64,000 nucleotides of DNA from JACKHO01 sp041398745 (GTDB taxonomy: Bacteria > Planctomycetota > Planctomycetia > Planctomycetales > Planctomycetaceae). This document shows, piece by piece, positions 7,557 through 16,841 of this stretch. Position 1 is the stretch's first letter, and each line of letters begins with the position of its first letter. The notes under the pieces were generated by a model. It had not been told where the DNA came from and searched no databases. It saw only the letters and a list, made by a program, of their open reading frames with translations. The position numbers and the translations under genes are program-made. Location of the stretch: NCBI GenBank assembly GCA_041398745.1, contig JAWKUB010000007.1, forward strand, positions 310,001-374,000. Reading direction: 5' to 3'.

Positions 7557-9209
7557 ATGTCGTTTCTTGAGATTCTCTTGCACCTGGTCTATCAGTGGGC
7601 CATTGTTGTCGGTGGGGCTTCGGTTGCTTTTTTGCTCGTGGGCACCGTGATTTCGCTGCTGCAGAATGGTTCAACTGCACCAGGAGTGCTCGGCGCGACG
7701 CTCACCCGTGGCGTGTTGGACCTGTTGTTCATGTCGCCGCGCCGCATTGCGGCCATTGCCCGCCTGACATTCGTTGAATCTTACCGTCGACAAGTGTTTG
7801 CGGTAGGGGTCGTATTTCTGGCCGTCATCATGTTCGGTGGCTGGTTTTTTGGTGATGCGAAAAGCGATTCCATTGCGCCGTACGTGAGTACCGTCGTCAC
7901 CCCCATGTGGTTTGTGCTGGTGCCCATGGCACTGCTGGTCTCCTGCTGGGGAATCCCAGCCGATGTGAAGGAGCGGTCAATCCACACCGTCGTGACCAAA
8001 CCCGTAAAGCGAAGCGAAATTGTCGTTGGTCGAATGTTCGGGTATGGAGCCATTATGACCGTCATTGTGGTGGTCGTTTCAGTGGTGAACTACCTGTGGC
8101 TCATTGGTCAGATTCCGGCCAGCTTGAAAGATCAAATGGTGGCGCGTGTGCCCGTATACGGCCAGTTGACGTTTCTTGACAGGCAGGGGCTGGAATCGCA
8201 AACCGGTATTAACGTTGGCGATCCCTGGATGTACCGGAGCTATATTGAGGGGCAAACTCAAAGCCGTGCGATTTGGCGTTTCCACCATCTGGATGTAGAG
8301 TCGCTGAAGAAGCTGGAGAGCTTGCCGCTCGAGCATCGCTTCGAGGCGTTTCGAACGGTCAAGGGGGACGTGGAACTGGAGACACGTTTTCAGATTACAC
8401 TTGAGAATCCCGAATCGAAACTGCGGGTGACACTTCCGACGATGTACCCCGTTCGGGAGTTTGTGGCGAGCGGCAGTGAACGCGTCATCGAAATCCCGCA
8501 TGAAGTGAAGTACCGCGACTCTTACGAGTCAAACGCACAAGAGAAAACTGCGAACATTTTTGATGACCTTATCGACTCGAGCAACCCGGAACTTGGGGCC
8601 ACGATGTTCGTGGAAATCTCTTGTGTAGAACCGAACCAGTTCATTGGAGTGAATCCAGCCGACCTGTTCATTCGCATGGGAGACAAGTCGTTCACCGGGA
8701 ATTACGTAAAGGCGATGTTCGGCATTTGGCTGTTTGTGATTCTACTGGTCATTCTGGGAACCACTTCAAGCTGCTTCGTCAAAGGCCCGGTGGCAACCAT
8801 TCTTTGTGTGGGACTGATTATTCTCGGCTATCATTTGACGGCACACTTGGAATCGCAACGTGAGTTGGCCGCCGCTCAGGCAGTGCACAGTGCCAGCGGC
8901 CCCCTCGAAGCACTCTACAAGCTGTTGACAAAGTCTCCTGAGTTGCCGAACAACTTTGGCACAAGGGTTATGGGAATCATCGACAGCGGCGCGGTTTCAT
9001 CCCTCAATGTGGCTCAACTCGCTGTGCCGGATCTTACGCAATTCAGCACCGAAGCGACTGACGAGAGACTTGGTCTCGACATTTCACGTGGTTTCGACAT
9101 TCCTGCGACACACATGATTTATCGGTTTATTATCGTTCTGTCGTATTTCATTCCAATGGTTATTCTCGGTTACTTCAGCCTCGTGTTACGCGAATTGGAG
9201 CATAAGTAA
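7557..9209 (+). CDS. ABC-2 type transporter permease
   Basis: Membrane subunit of 550 residues that pairs with the preceding ATPase. Hydrophobic segments lie at about 12-35, 82-103, 114-137, 165-185, 383-405, 408-425 and 525-547. A loop of nearly 190 residues (about 190-375) carries an all-soluble domain, probably outside the cytoplasm. The central pattern DVKERSIHTVVTKPVKRSEIVVGR is the cytoplasmic coupling region seen in the ABC-2 family, where the ATPase docks. The ATG has GAGG upstream. Its stop overlaps the next start in the form TAATG, so translation is probably coupled. Confidence 0.85.
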   Translation: MSFLEILLHLVYQWAIVVGGASVAFLLVGTVISLLQNGSTAPGVLGATLTRGVLDLLFMSPRRIAAIARLTFVESYRRQVFAVGVVFLAVIMFGGWFFGDAKSDSIAPYVSTVVTPMWFVLVPMALLVSCWGIPADVKERSIHTVVTKPVKRSEIVVGRMFGYGAIMTVIVVVVSVVNYLWLIGQIPASLKDQMVARVPVYGQLTFLDRQGLESQTGINVGDPWMYRSYIEGQTQSRAIWRFHHLDVESLKKLESLPLEHRFEAFRTVKGDVELETRFQITLENPESKLRVTLPTMYPVREFVASGSERVIEIPHEVKYRDSYESNAQEKTANIFDDLIDSSNPELGATMFVEISCVEPNQFIGVNPADLFIRMGDKSFTGNYVKAMFGIWLFVILLVILGTTSSCFVKGPVATILCVGLIILGYHLTAHLESQRELAAAQAVHSASGPLEALYKLLTKSPELPNNFGTRVMGIIDSGAVSSLNVAQLAVPDLTQFSTEATDERLGLDISRGFDIPATHMIYRFIIVLSYFIPMVILGYFSLVLRELEHK

Positions 9210-10759
9210 TGTCACCACTCGCCATTCTCAATCAACTTACAGTCACTCAGCGTAAAATTGTTTACGCTGTGGTTGGCGCTTTGATGTTGTTGCCAATCCT
9301 CATTCTGGGCAGTCCGGCAGACAAACTGGACAAGGATGGAACACCCATTCGATCGGGTGGATATCTCGCCCAAATGCGGTTCGATGATGAACTGGGCGAA
9401 GCAAGCCTGGGGAATGTCGATCCGACCAGTTCGGCGATGAGCTTCGGCCTGCTGGGATTTCGAGGCATTGTAGCCTGCATGCTGTGGAGCGATGCTGACG
9501 ACCTGAAGCAGCGAAAAGAGTTTGCCCAACTGGAAAGAAAGGTTGAGTCAATTATTGAACTGCAACCCCACTTTCGCCAGGTATGGGAGTTTCAGGGATG
9601 GAACCTGGCATTCAACGTTTCCACAGAGTGCGACGACGTTCGCGACCGCTATAAGTGGGTCAAAAAGGGTGCCAAGTTCATGATGCGGGGTACGGAACGC
9701 AATCGTCGCGTCCCGGAGCTTCACTGGCAGACCGGCTACTTCTTCGGCCATAAAATTGGCAGCGCCGACGAGAAGGATGCATATCGGCGATTCTTCATTG
9801 CCGACCCGGACGAAAATGATCCTGACATATTCGGAAAAAACGATCCCGAAATTAACCCTGAGGGAAAGGGAAATTACGAAGTTGCCCGTGACTGGTATTT
9901 GCAAACCAACGCCCTGGTGCTGTCAGGTCGTGAGCAGCACCAAATGGATGAGCCACTGATTCTGGCTTATCCCTCCAGTGCGCTCATCGAACATGCGGAT
10001 TCCATACAGGAAGATGGTGTGCAGCCAGACGGAATGCAACTGGCACGCCACGAGGACATTCTGGAAGCTCTCGCGGAGTTAAGCTATGACGATGACCCCG
10101 AAAAGCTGAAAGAAAAGCAGGCGCGTCTCGAGGCCGCGTACGACGCCTGGAAAGAACGGTGTCAAACGGCCTGGGAAAAGGCCTACGACTCCTGGGTTAC
10201 CGACTACGGACGGATGCGTCTCCGGGCCACAGACCTCAATCGAACAAAATTCATCCTGGAAATCGACGAAGACGAAGTCGAACATCTGGCGAAACTTCAG
10301 GACGTGCAACCGGAAGTTATTCAGGGTTGGCGAACGCGCTATCGAAAGACCACAAATTATCCCACGCGAAAGCAGCGGTGCCACATTGAGAGCCAGCCGA
10401 AGATGACGGAGGCCCGCTACAAACTGGCCGAAGGGAAACGGTTGTTTACGCATATGTCCGATTTCCAGAATTCCCGCAGGCTGTTGCTCGACGGACTCAA
10501 GGACATTGAGGAGGTTGTCCTGGAGTACAATCGCGCGGACGGCTCCAACGGAGTGCTAGTGGACGAGCCAGACATTGTTCGAAACATCATCAAGTCCCAA
10601 ATCCTGCTCGAACAGGCTTACCTGTTGAGTCATGAGAAGCCGCCAGAGGAATTCCCTCTGAAGGATCTCGTTTGGAATAGTCAGGACTCGATAATCCAGG
10701 ACATCAAACTTGAGTCGCAGCAGGCCTATCAGGCCATGTTTGGCTACCTCACTCAGTAA
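9209..10759 (+). CDS. Conserved planctomycete protein of unknown function, membrane-anchored
   Basis: A 516-residue protein with one hydrophobic segment near the N-terminus (about 17-36) and then a long soluble, helical, charged region. Tryptophan and aromatic residues recur in a spaced way (about 125-190), suggesting helical-hairpin repeats such as TPR-like folds, but no clear TPR consensus was seen. Acidic stretches (FIADPDENDPD, LSYDDDPEKLKEKQ) are notable. It starts inside the stop of the permease (TAATG), so it is very probably made with the exporter and works beside it, perhaps as an accessory or substrate-handling subunit. I recall similar proteins in planctomycete exporter loci, without a known function. 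Confidence 0.7.
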   Translation: MSPLAILNQLTVTQRKIVYAVVGALMLLPILILGSPADKLDKDGTPIRSGGYLAQMRFDDELGEASLGNVDPTSSAMSFGLLGFRGIVACMLWSDADDLKQRKEFAQLERKVESIIELQPHFRQVWEFQGWNLAFNVSTECDDVRDRYKWVKKGAKFMMRGTERNRRVPELHWQTGYFFGHKIGSADEKDAYRRFFIADPDENDPDIFGKNDPEINPEGKGNYEVARDWYLQTNALVLSGREQHQMDEPLILAYPSSALIEHADSIQEDGVQPDGMQLARHEDILEALAELSYDDDPEKLKEKQARLEAAYDAWKERCQTAWEKAYDSWVTDYGRMRLRATDLNRTKFILEIDEDEVEHLAKLQDVQPEVIQGWRTRYRKTTNYPTRKQRCHIESQPKMTEARYKLAEGKRLFTHMSDFQNSRRLLLDGLKDIEEVVLEYNRADGSNGVLVDEPDIVRNIIKSQILLEQAYLLSHEKPPEEFPLKDLVWNSQDSIIQDIKLESQQAYQAMFGYLTQ

Positions 10760-10768
10760 AGTTGTTCT

Positions 10769-10865
10769 GTTTTCAATTTTGAAAACGGAGCCTGCGACCA
10801 CCCGAAGTGATTTGGATTGGTCTGGCTATGTGAGTAACATCGCGGTTTTGTTACTCGGACAATCC
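10769..10865. repeat. Palindrome plus stem-loop inside the ABC operon
   Basis: 10769-10786 is the perfect palindrome GTTTTCAA-TT-TTGAAAAC. It is followed by a second stem: GAGTAACA (10832-10839) pairs with TGTTACTC (10849-10856), and outside it GGATTG (10814-10819) pairs with CAATCC (10860-10865). Both sit between the third and fourth genes of the operon. No T-run follows, so processing, stability or attenuation is more likely than full termination; this is inferred. Confidence 0.5.
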
Positions 10866-10882
10866 GAAACTGGTACAGGACC

Positions 10883-11329
10883 ATGGAATTACTGAACGCA
10901 ATTTGGCAACTCATTGTTGCTCTTGGGGCTCTACTATCGGCTCTGCTACACACAGCCGTGCCTTGGCTGCCGCTCGTTGCCTGGATTGCGTTCTGGCTGC
11001 TGGCCGTAAACTGGTCGAAACTTTATCCGGTTTTAGATCGAGACCGATTGGCTGGCGTGCTGCCATTGGGCCTCATTGGAATTCTCCTGATTGGCTTCCT
11101 CGCCATTCTCACTTGGGGTGTCATCGCACCGCCTGACGGTGGTGTCTACAACATATTCGGCCTGCAGCTGTCGAACTTTGTGGGGAAGACAGTGTATGTC
11201 ACAGGGTTGTTCGTCATTGCTGCCATGTGCGCTTCGGTGCAGCTGTCTGGCTTCGTGAAACCGTGGTGTTTGTTCGACGAACCTGAAGAGGTTGCCGAGC
11301 CCGACACGCACCATGCTGGCCATCACTAA
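10883..11329 (+). CDS. Small membrane protein of unknown function
   Basis: 148 residues with about four hydrophobic segments (about 8-30, 32-50, 60-80, 100-125). The tail is acidic and His-rich (EEVAEPDTHHAGHH) and could bind metal. The ATG has an AGGA box. It follows the exporter genes in the same direction, after a structured 123-nt gap, so it may belong to that operon or be expressed separately. No family was recognised. Confidence 0.65.
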   Translation: MELLNAIWQLIVALGALLSALLHTAVPWLPLVAWIAFWLLAVNWSKLYPVLDRDRLAGVLPLGLIGILLIGFLAILTWGVIAPPDGGVYNIFGLQLSNFVGKTVYVTGLFVIAAMCASVQLSGFVKPWCLFDEPEEVAEPDTHHAGHH

Positions 11330-11370
11330 ATGGCGACTCGGGCCTAAGTATTGGGGAGAGGTGTTGTCCC

Positions 11371-12159
11371 GTGACGACAGGCAGAGAAATCGTTGAGTTT
11401 CTCGAGCAATTTGCGCCGACTCGTTCTGCGGAAAGTTGGGACAATGTCGGGTTGCTTCTGGGTGATCCCGTTCAGTCCGTCACCCGCATGATGACGTGCC
11501 TGACGTTGACGCCAGATGTCGCTCAAGAGGCGATTGTGTCTAGCGTTCAGTTTATCGTCACGCATCATCCCATTCTTTTCCGTCCCGTGCAGTCGCTGAC
11601 CAGTGCGGACCCACAGGGAGCAATGCTCCTTGGTCTGGCCCAGGCTGGCGTAGCGGTTTTCAGTCCGCATACGGCTTTCGACAGTGCGGTAGGCGGTGTG
11701 AATCAGCAGTTGGCAGAACTGTTTGGATTACAGGACATCGCGCCAATTCGTCCGGCGGACGAGGAGAATTGTCCCGGTGCTGGACGCTACGGAACGCTGC
11801 CGGCAGAGACAACACTTGGTGATTTTGCGCGTGTTGTCGCAGGACATCTGAACGCCCCTAACCTCTCCTATGTGGGTAATGACGCGAAGCAAGTACAACG
11901 GGTGGGAGTTGCCTGCGGTGCGGCTGCTGAATTCATGACGGACGCGAGACAACTCGGCTGTGACGTGCTCGTGACGGGTGAAGCCCGTTTTCACGCTTGC
12001 CTGGAAGCGCGGAATCTGGACATTGGTCTGGTGCTGGTTGGGCACTATCAGTCGGAGCGGCCGGCGGTGGAGTCGTTGGCGAGAACACTCAGCGAGAACT
12101 TTCCTGCTCTTGAGGTTTGGGCGAGCCGAACCGAGTCCGATCCGTTATCATGGATTTGA
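11371..12159 (+). CDS. Nif3-like dinuclear metal-centre protein
   Basis: Member of the NIF3/YbgI/DUF34 family, 262 residues as usual. These cytoplasmic proteins form toroidal hexamers with a two-metal site. The N-terminal part has the pattern SAESWDNVGLLLGD and the metal-binding VTHHP (two His). The C-terminal part has TGEARFHACLEARNLDIGL and GHYQSER with further candidate ligands. Some members are annotated as GTP cyclohydrolase I type 2, but that activity is not established for the family. The start is GTG, chosen because GGAGAGG precedes it by about 8 nt and the family begins near this point. Confidence 0.88.
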   Translation: MTTGREIVEFLEQFAPTRSAESWDNVGLLLGDPVQSVTRMMTCLTLTPDVAQEAIVSSVQFIVTHHPILFRPVQSLTSADPQGAMLLGLAQAGVAVFSPHTAFDSAVGGVNQQLAELFGLQDIAPIRPADEENCPGAGRYGTLPAETTLGDFARVVAGHLNAPNLSYVGNDAKQVQRVGVACGAAAEFMTDARQLGCDVLVTGEARFHACLEARNLDIGLVLVGHYQSERPAVESLARTLSENFPALEVWASRTESDPLSWI

Positions 12160-12220
12160 CGTTCAGGACATTCGCCTATTGAGCGCGAATGATGTTTTTC
12201 TGGAATTGAGGTTGTCGTCC

Positions 12221-12637
12221 GTGTCAGGTGAGTTGGAACAGCAGTCGGGGCTTGTTGGTCGTCGGCCGACATTGACCGAAATGCTCGGGCGGGCTGTGCG
12301 TTTGCGTTGTCCACGCTGTGGTGAAGGAAAGCTGTTCAAAGCATGGTTCCGCATGCATGTAGAATGCAGTGGATGCAACTTCCACTACGAGCGTGCTCCC
12401 GGCTACTTTCTTGGGGCGTCGTACATCAGTTATGGAATTACAGCCCTGACAATTACCGTCATATTCATTTTGGGTCGGTTTCAGTTTGGTGCTACTGCGA
12501 ATCAGCTCATCGTACCGTTGGCGATACTCGCCGTGCTGTTGCCGTTGTCAATGTTTCGTCATGCACGGGGTCTCTGGATGGCATTTGACTGCTATTTCGA
12601 TTCCAGCGTGTTAGCCGATGAAGACCGGCCCAACTGA
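12221..12637 (+). CDS. DUF983 zinc-ribbon membrane protein
   Basis: 138 residues from GTG 12221. The frame is open further upstream, but that extension lies inside the Nif3 gene in another frame and looks unlike protein; GAGG about 9 nt before GTG supports the short form. A zinc ribbon is formed by Cys30, Cys33 (CPRCGEGKLF) and Cys49, Cys52 (CSGC). Two hydrophobic segments follow (about 67-87 and 93-113). DUF983 proteins have no agreed function. Gap to the Nif3 stop is 61 nt, so they are probably co-transcribed. Confidence 0.82.
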   Translation: MSGELEQQSGLVGRRPTLTEMLGRAVRLRCPRCGEGKLFKAWFRMHVECSGCNFHYERAPGYFLGASYISYGITALTITVIFILGRFQFGATANQLIVPLAILAVLLPLSMFRHARGLWMAFDCYFDSSVLADEDRPN

Positions 12638-12691
12638 CCGTTTGTTTGAAGTCGGTCTCCATGTCGTGATTTGTATTGTTGAGTTGAAAAG

Positions 12692-14068
12692 ATGTCCGAA
12701 GCGTCCTGGTACTACAAACTTCTCGGCGAAGAACTGGGGCCGGTGACGTTGAAGGCCCTGAGAGACCTGGTTCGTGACGAGTACCTCGGCCCCGAAGATG
12801 TGCTACGGCACGAGTCCGCTACAGAATGGCAATCTGTTTCGGAAGTGGCGGAGCTTCAGGAGCTCATCGAACTGGCCGGCAGTGACGACCTCGACTCCAT
12901 GCTGGCTGATTCCGACGACATAGCCAGCGCTTTCGATATTGATAACATGCTGGCTGAGGAGACGTCGTCCCCTGCTCCAGCCCCCCAGCGCACTGTGCCA
13001 CGCTGGTACTGCAAGGTGTTGAATCAGGAGTTGGGACCATTTGAATACGAAGCATTGCGGCTGATGGCTGAGTCGGGAGAAGTGGGCAAATCCGACCTGA
13101 TTCGAGCCGAGCGTGAAGAAGAGTGGGGGAAAGCCTCGACCATTCAGGGCCTGTTTACCGGCATCAAACGAGAGAAGATTTCTGGTGACGCGCAGACTGT
13201 CACGAACACCGTTTCGCATCAACGCGCAGCGGTAAAGCCAGTGCAGTGGGAGTGTCAAATCCTGGGTCAGGAATATGGGCCATTTGATACCGTGACGCTC
13301 CACGAAATGGCCCGAAAGGGAGAACTGGCCGCGAACGACTTCGTCCGGTCCGATCGAAATCCTGAATGGGTGCCCGCCAACACTGTACCGGGGATGGAGT
13401 TTTCCGGTCCGCCGGTAAGTCCTCCTGCGAAGGCTGCCGCAAGGGAAACCAAAGCCGCAGCGGCCAGGGAGTCCAAACCGGTGACACCGACTTCGCCAAA
13501 GGTTGAGAGTCCACCAAGTCAGCCTGCACCACCGAAACCAACGCCGACGGCTCCCCCCGCTTATTCACCGCCGTCGAAGGCAGCTGTCCCACCACCTCCG
13601 CCCCCATCGAACCGGACCGCGTCAGCTCCACCACGGCCTGCGGCTCCGACAAAGTCATCGTCCGGCGGCGGGATGAGTTTCAACTTCAAGCTCGATCCCA
13701 AAATCCTCGGCGGCATTGGTGCGGTGATTCTGCTGGTCTTGTTGTATCTCTTCATGCCCCCCATGTTTGAAGGGGATAAGGGAGAATTCAAGCAGGTGCA
13801 GGGTGTCTGGCAACAGATACTAAGCCTCGACAACAAAAACGCTTCGGAAGAAGAATGGAAGAAGTTTGCAGCGACGATGCGTCCGCTGGTTGAGCAACAT
13901 GCGAAGTCGTTGAAAGCCCAGAAGCAGACGCCCGTCATCCAACCACTGGTCAAGATTTACGACGAGTGCATGCCAAAGATTTTTTCAGGCCCCGACGACG
14001 TGCGAAAGCTGGGCATTGATGCCATGCGGTTGTATGTGCAGGAAGCGGCCAAAGCGGGCGGACGCTGA
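12692..14068 (+). CDS. Triple GYF_2-domain membrane protein
   Basis: 458 residues. Three GYF_2 (DUF4339) domains are seen at about 5-55, 103-152 and 185-235, each beginning W-Y/E-x-K/Q-[IVL]-L-x-x-[EQ]-[EL]-G-P and ending near W. A Pro/Ala/Lys/Ser-rich stretch (about 245-330) follows, then one hydrophobic segment (about 338-357) and a 100-residue helical C-terminal part. GYF_2 domains are thought to bind proline-rich peptides; the protein carries both binder and candidate ligand. The domains are probably cytoplasmic, with the tail outside. Function unknown; a role in organising membrane complexes is inferred. Confidence 0.85.
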   Translation: MSEASWYYKLLGEELGPVTLKALRDLVRDEYLGPEDVLRHESATEWQSVSEVAELQELIELAGSDDLDSMLADSDDIASAFDIDNMLAEETSSPAPAPQRTVPRWYCKVLNQELGPFEYEALRLMAESGEVGKSDLIRAEREEEWGKASTIQGLFTGIKREKISGDAQTVTNTVSHQRAAVKPVQWECQILGQEYGPFDTVTLHEMARKGELAANDFVRSDRNPEWVPANTVPGMEFSGPPVSPPAKAAARETKAAAARESKPVTPTSPKVESPPSQPAPPKPTPTAPPAYSPPSKAAVPPPPPPSNRTASAPPRPAAPTKSSSGGGMSFNFKLDPKILGGIGAVILLVLLYLFMPPMFEGDKGEFKQVQGVWQQILSLDNKNASEEEWKKFAATMRPLVEQHAKSLKAQKQTPVIQPLVKIYDECMPKIFSGPDDVRKLGIDAMRLYVQEAAKAGGR

Positions 14069-14100
14069 GTTTCAAGTAACGTTGAAGTAAGGGGAATGTT

Positions 14101-15132
14101 TTGAATCCGGCATTAAAGCCTGCACTTGATGAACTGCTGCAGCGGCATGATCTCGACTTGGACATTGTCCGGAATGCCTTTTCGGCCATTATGGACGGAG
14201 AGTGTGAGGACGCTGAAATCGCCGCATTGTTGACGGCATTGGCAGTGAAGGGAGAGAGCGAAACGGAAATCGCGGGCGCCGCTCAAGCGATGCGTTCCCG
14301 GGCATGTCGTATTCCAACCACTCGCACGGGACTACTCGACACCTGCGGCACCGGGGGTGATGGACTTTCGACGTTCAACATTTCCACAGCCACAGCCATT
14401 GTCGCTGCGGCGGCGGGCGTACCAGTGGCGAAACATGGGAACCGTAAAGCGTCGAGTTCGAGTGGTTCGGCTGACGTGCTGGAATCGCTGGGAGTCAATA
14501 TTGAACTGTCAGCGGCGCAGGCGGCAGTTTGCCTCGATGAAATTGACATTTGCTTCTGCTATGCAAGGCTATTGCATGGTGCCATGAAGCACGTTGCCGG
14601 TGTACGTAGTCAGTTGGGAATTCGGACCATTTTCAATTTCCTGGGACCGCTGACGAATCCTGCTCAGGCCGAATTTCAGTTGCTGGGGGCAAATCGAATT
14701 GCCACGGCGAGGAAGCTGGCGGGGGCCGCGTCGAAACTGGAAATTGGTCGCGTGCTGGTTGTCTGCGGCAATGACCAACTCGACGAGGTCTCGCTATGGG
14801 GTGAGGTTACTGTCTTCGATGTTCACCTCGGGCGGGTTGAACAATCAGTTTGGACAACGGCCGACTTCGGTTTGTCAGCCTGCACTCCCGGAGAGCTGGT
14901 CGTGCATTCTGCTGAGGAAAGTGCAAATGTCATTCGTGGCCTGCTGGCGGGTGAACCGGGACCGGCACGGGATATGGTCGTCGCCAACACGGCGGCTGCG
15001 CTGTTATGTGCTGGCGTCGCAGAAAGAATTCGGGACGGAGTCGAGTTGGCTGAGGCAACCATCGACAGTGGCAGGGCACAAAAGAAGCTCGAAAAACTCG
15101 CCGAATTAACACAACAAATCGCCGTGGGTTGA
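14101..15132 (+). CDS. trpD: Anthranilate phosphoribosyltransferase
   Basis: Second step of tryptophan synthesis: anthranilate plus PRPP gives phosphoribosyl-anthranilate and pyrophosphate. 343 residues, full length. Seen: the PRPP loop GTGGDG (83-88) followed by STFNIST, KHGNR (111-115), the SSSSGSADVLE region, ARLLHGAMKH, and NDQLDEVS with the metal-binding acidic pair. The N-terminal helical domain is complete. The start is TTG at 14101; the nearby ATG at 14096 is out of frame. AAGGGG lies about 10 nt upstream. No other trp gene is in the window, so the pathway is scattered in this genome. Confidence 0.96.
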   Translation: MNPALKPALDELLQRHDLDLDIVRNAFSAIMDGECEDAEIAALLTALAVKGESETEIAGAAQAMRSRACRIPTTRTGLLDTCGTGGDGLSTFNISTATAIVAAAAGVPVAKHGNRKASSSSGSADVLESLGVNIELSAAQAAVCLDEIDICFCYARLLHGAMKHVAGVRSQLGIRTIFNFLGPLTNPAQAEFQLLGANRIATARKLAGAASKLEIGRVLVVCGNDQLDEVSLWGEVTVFDVHLGRVEQSVWTTADFGLSACTPGELVVHSAEESANVIRGLLAGEPGPARDMVVANTAAALLCAGVAERIRDGVELAEATIDSGRAQKKLEKLAELTQQIAVG

Positions 15133-15175
15133 TGTAACTCCTTGCTACGAAATGTTCAGGAAATGTGAAGGGCAA

Positions 15176-15203
15176 TTGACACACATGTCCTGACCGGTAC
15201 GAT
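15176..15203 (+). promoter_or_regulatory. sigma70-type promoter of the STAS gene
   Basis: TTGACA (15176-15181), 16-nt spacer, TACGAT (15198-15203). The -35 is perfect and the -10 matches 4 of 6. The inferred transcription start near 15210 rules out the ATG at 15202 as the initiator and favours ATG 15244. Confidence 0.65.
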
Positions 15204-15243
15204 GTGCAGGGAGTATCCCGAGATTTCTCAGCGGACCGGCACC

Positions 15244-15609
15244 ATGGCGGATAAAGATTTGGTTACGACAGAAGTGGTCGATGGGGTGACCATTCTCGCG
15301 TTCTCGGCTGAACAGGTAAGCCTGACAGAGTCAGTAATGCCGTTGGTCAGCAGCGCCTTTCTGGCCGCGGCCGATGCCGACCCTCCCAAGATAGTGCTGG
15401 ACATGAGCAACGTGGCGTTCTTCAGCTCTTCGTTTATTGAAGTCATGTTCCGGTTGTGGAACCGCATCAACAAGTGTGAGAATTCTGGATTTGGGATTTG
15501 CGGGCTGAATGCCTACTGCAAGGAAATATTGGAAGTGACGAATCTCACCACGGTGTGGGACGTTTACCCGACCCGCGATGAAGCGGTCACCGCTCTTCGC
15601 GACGCTTAG
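15244..15609 (+). CDS. STAS-domain anti-anti-sigma factor
   Basis: 121 residues, a single STAS domain of the SpoIIAA/RsbV type. Seen: IVLDMSNVAFFSSSFIEVMFRL; the serines at 61-63 occupy the place of the phosphorylated Ser in this family. Known role: the unphosphorylated form binds an anti-sigma kinase and frees its sigma factor; phosphorylation switches it off. No partner kinase or phosphatase gene lies nearby. ATG 15244 is chosen because an in-frame ATG 42 nt earlier overlaps the promoter's -10 box. Confidence 0.88.
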   Translation: MADKDLVTTEVVDGVTILAFSAEQVSLTESVMPLVSSAFLAAADADPPKIVLDMSNVAFFSSSFIEVMFRLWNRINKCENSGFGICGLNAYCKEILEVTNLTTVWDVYPTRDEAVTALRDA

Positions 15610-15623
15610 TTTGCGAGTGAATC

Positions 15624-16841
15624 GTGCGGTCTGTTTATCGTGCGAGCTGGTTGTATTGCGGTGATGGCCCCCCACTGCCAAACGGCTACGTCGCAATCGA
15701 ACTGGGTCACATTGTCGAAGTCGGGCAAGGAAACTTTGGCGGAAACGCCGACCATATTGCCGATTTCACGGGCTGCGCCATACTCCCGCAGCTCGTCAAT
15801 GTGCACACGCATTTAGAATTCAGCGCGCTCGATAATCCCATCGAGCCGCGAGACCGTTTTGCCGATTGGATTCAGTCGGTTGTGAAGTGGCGGCGGGAGT
15901 CGGGGAACGATGTTCTCCCGGCAGTGCAGGCCGGGTTAAAGGAATCGATTGCGGTTGGCGTTGGAACTGTCGGTGAAATTGCCACTTCCGACTGGCACCG
16001 CGATTTCCACGGGTTTGGGAAATCTGAAACACCCGATGTCGTTGTTTTTCGCGAGTTATTGGGATTGAACCCCAATGCCATCGATACGCAATTGGAAATT
16101 GCCGGGAAGCATGTTTCAGAGAAAGCTGTCGAAGGGCTGCAATTGGGGCTAAGTCCTCACGCGCCGTACTCCGTTCATCCCGAACTGTTTCTCCGCCTCA
16201 TCGATTACGTTGCCGGGTTGCCTCAACAGCCAGTTGTCGCCATGCATCTCGCTGAGTCACCCGCTGAACTGCAGTTGTTACGCACAGGGGACGGGCCGCT
16301 GGTCGACATGCTCAGGGAGTTTGGTGTCTGGCAGGACGGCGTGTTCCAACCGGGTACACGACCTCTCGATTATCTTAAGCAACTGGCGCGTCTTGACCGA
16401 AGCATTGTGGTCCATGGAAACTATCTCGACGACGAAGAGTTGCAGTTTCTGGCGGAGCATCCGCAAATGTCCGTGGCGTACTGTCCTCGGACTCACGCGG
16501 CGATGGGACATCCGATGCATCCCTGGCGTGACATGTTACGACGCGGGATCAACGTTGCCTTGGGAACCGACAGCCGAGCGTCCAATCCCGATTTGTCGGT
16601 CTGGGAGGAGTTGCGGGTGCTGGCGACACTGGCGCCGGACATGGCGGCCTCTGAGTTGCTGAGCCTTGCAACAGTGAACGGTGCTCGGGCTCTGGGGCTC
16701 CAACCAGGTTCGGCAACGATTTGTGCGGGACAACCGGCTCACGTCTTGGCGGTCCCCTTAAGTTCGGCAGCAATTGCCGATCCTGAAACCATGTTGTTCA
16801 ACACGCCCCTTGCTGTTGGACATGTGCGTAGACTGGGGTGA
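15624..16841 (+). CDS. Amidohydrolase, chlorohydrolase/deaminase type
   Basis: Metal-dependent TIM-barrel hydrolase of 405 residues. Seen: HTH (61-63) in LVNVHTHLEFS, SPHAPYSVHP, AMHLAES, VVHGNYL, and the late metal-binding Asp316 in GTDSRASN, which together give a full mononuclear metal site. The subgroup includes S-adenosylhomocysteine/methylthioadenosine deaminase and aminofutalosine deaminase (MqnX-like, menaquinone route). HTHLE followed by FS slightly favours the latter, but no other mqn gene is present in this window, so the substrate stays open. GTG start, 14 nt after the STAS gene, so probably co-transcribed with it. Confidence 0.85.
   Translation: MRSVYRASWLYCGDGPPLPNGYVAIELGHIVEVGQGNFGGNADHIADFTGCAILPQLVNVHTHLEFSALDNPIEPRDRFADWIQSVVKWRRESGNDVLPAVQAGLKESIAVGVGTVGEIATSDWHRDFHGFGKSETPDVVVFRELLGLNPNAIDTQLEIAGKHVSEKAVEGLQLGLSPHAPYSVHPELFLRLIDYVAGLPQQPVVAMHLAESPAELQLLRTGDGPLVDMLREFGVWQDGVFQPGTRPLDYLKQLARLDRSIVVHGNYLDDEELQFLAEHPQMSVAYCPRTHAAMGHPMHPWRDMLRRGINVALGTDSRASNPDLSVWEELRVLATLAPDMAASELLSLATVNGARALGLQPGSATICAGQPAHVLAVPLSSAAIADPETMLFNTPLAVGHVRRLG

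Noticed and set aside
12153..12182. TTGACG before the DUF983 gene as a promoter
   Set aside because: No acceptable -10 box at 16-18 nt; the gene is better explained by readthrough from Nif3.
15202..15243. Earlier ATG for the STAS gene
   Set aside because: It overlaps the -10 box of the best promoter, and the extra residues are unlike STAS proteins.
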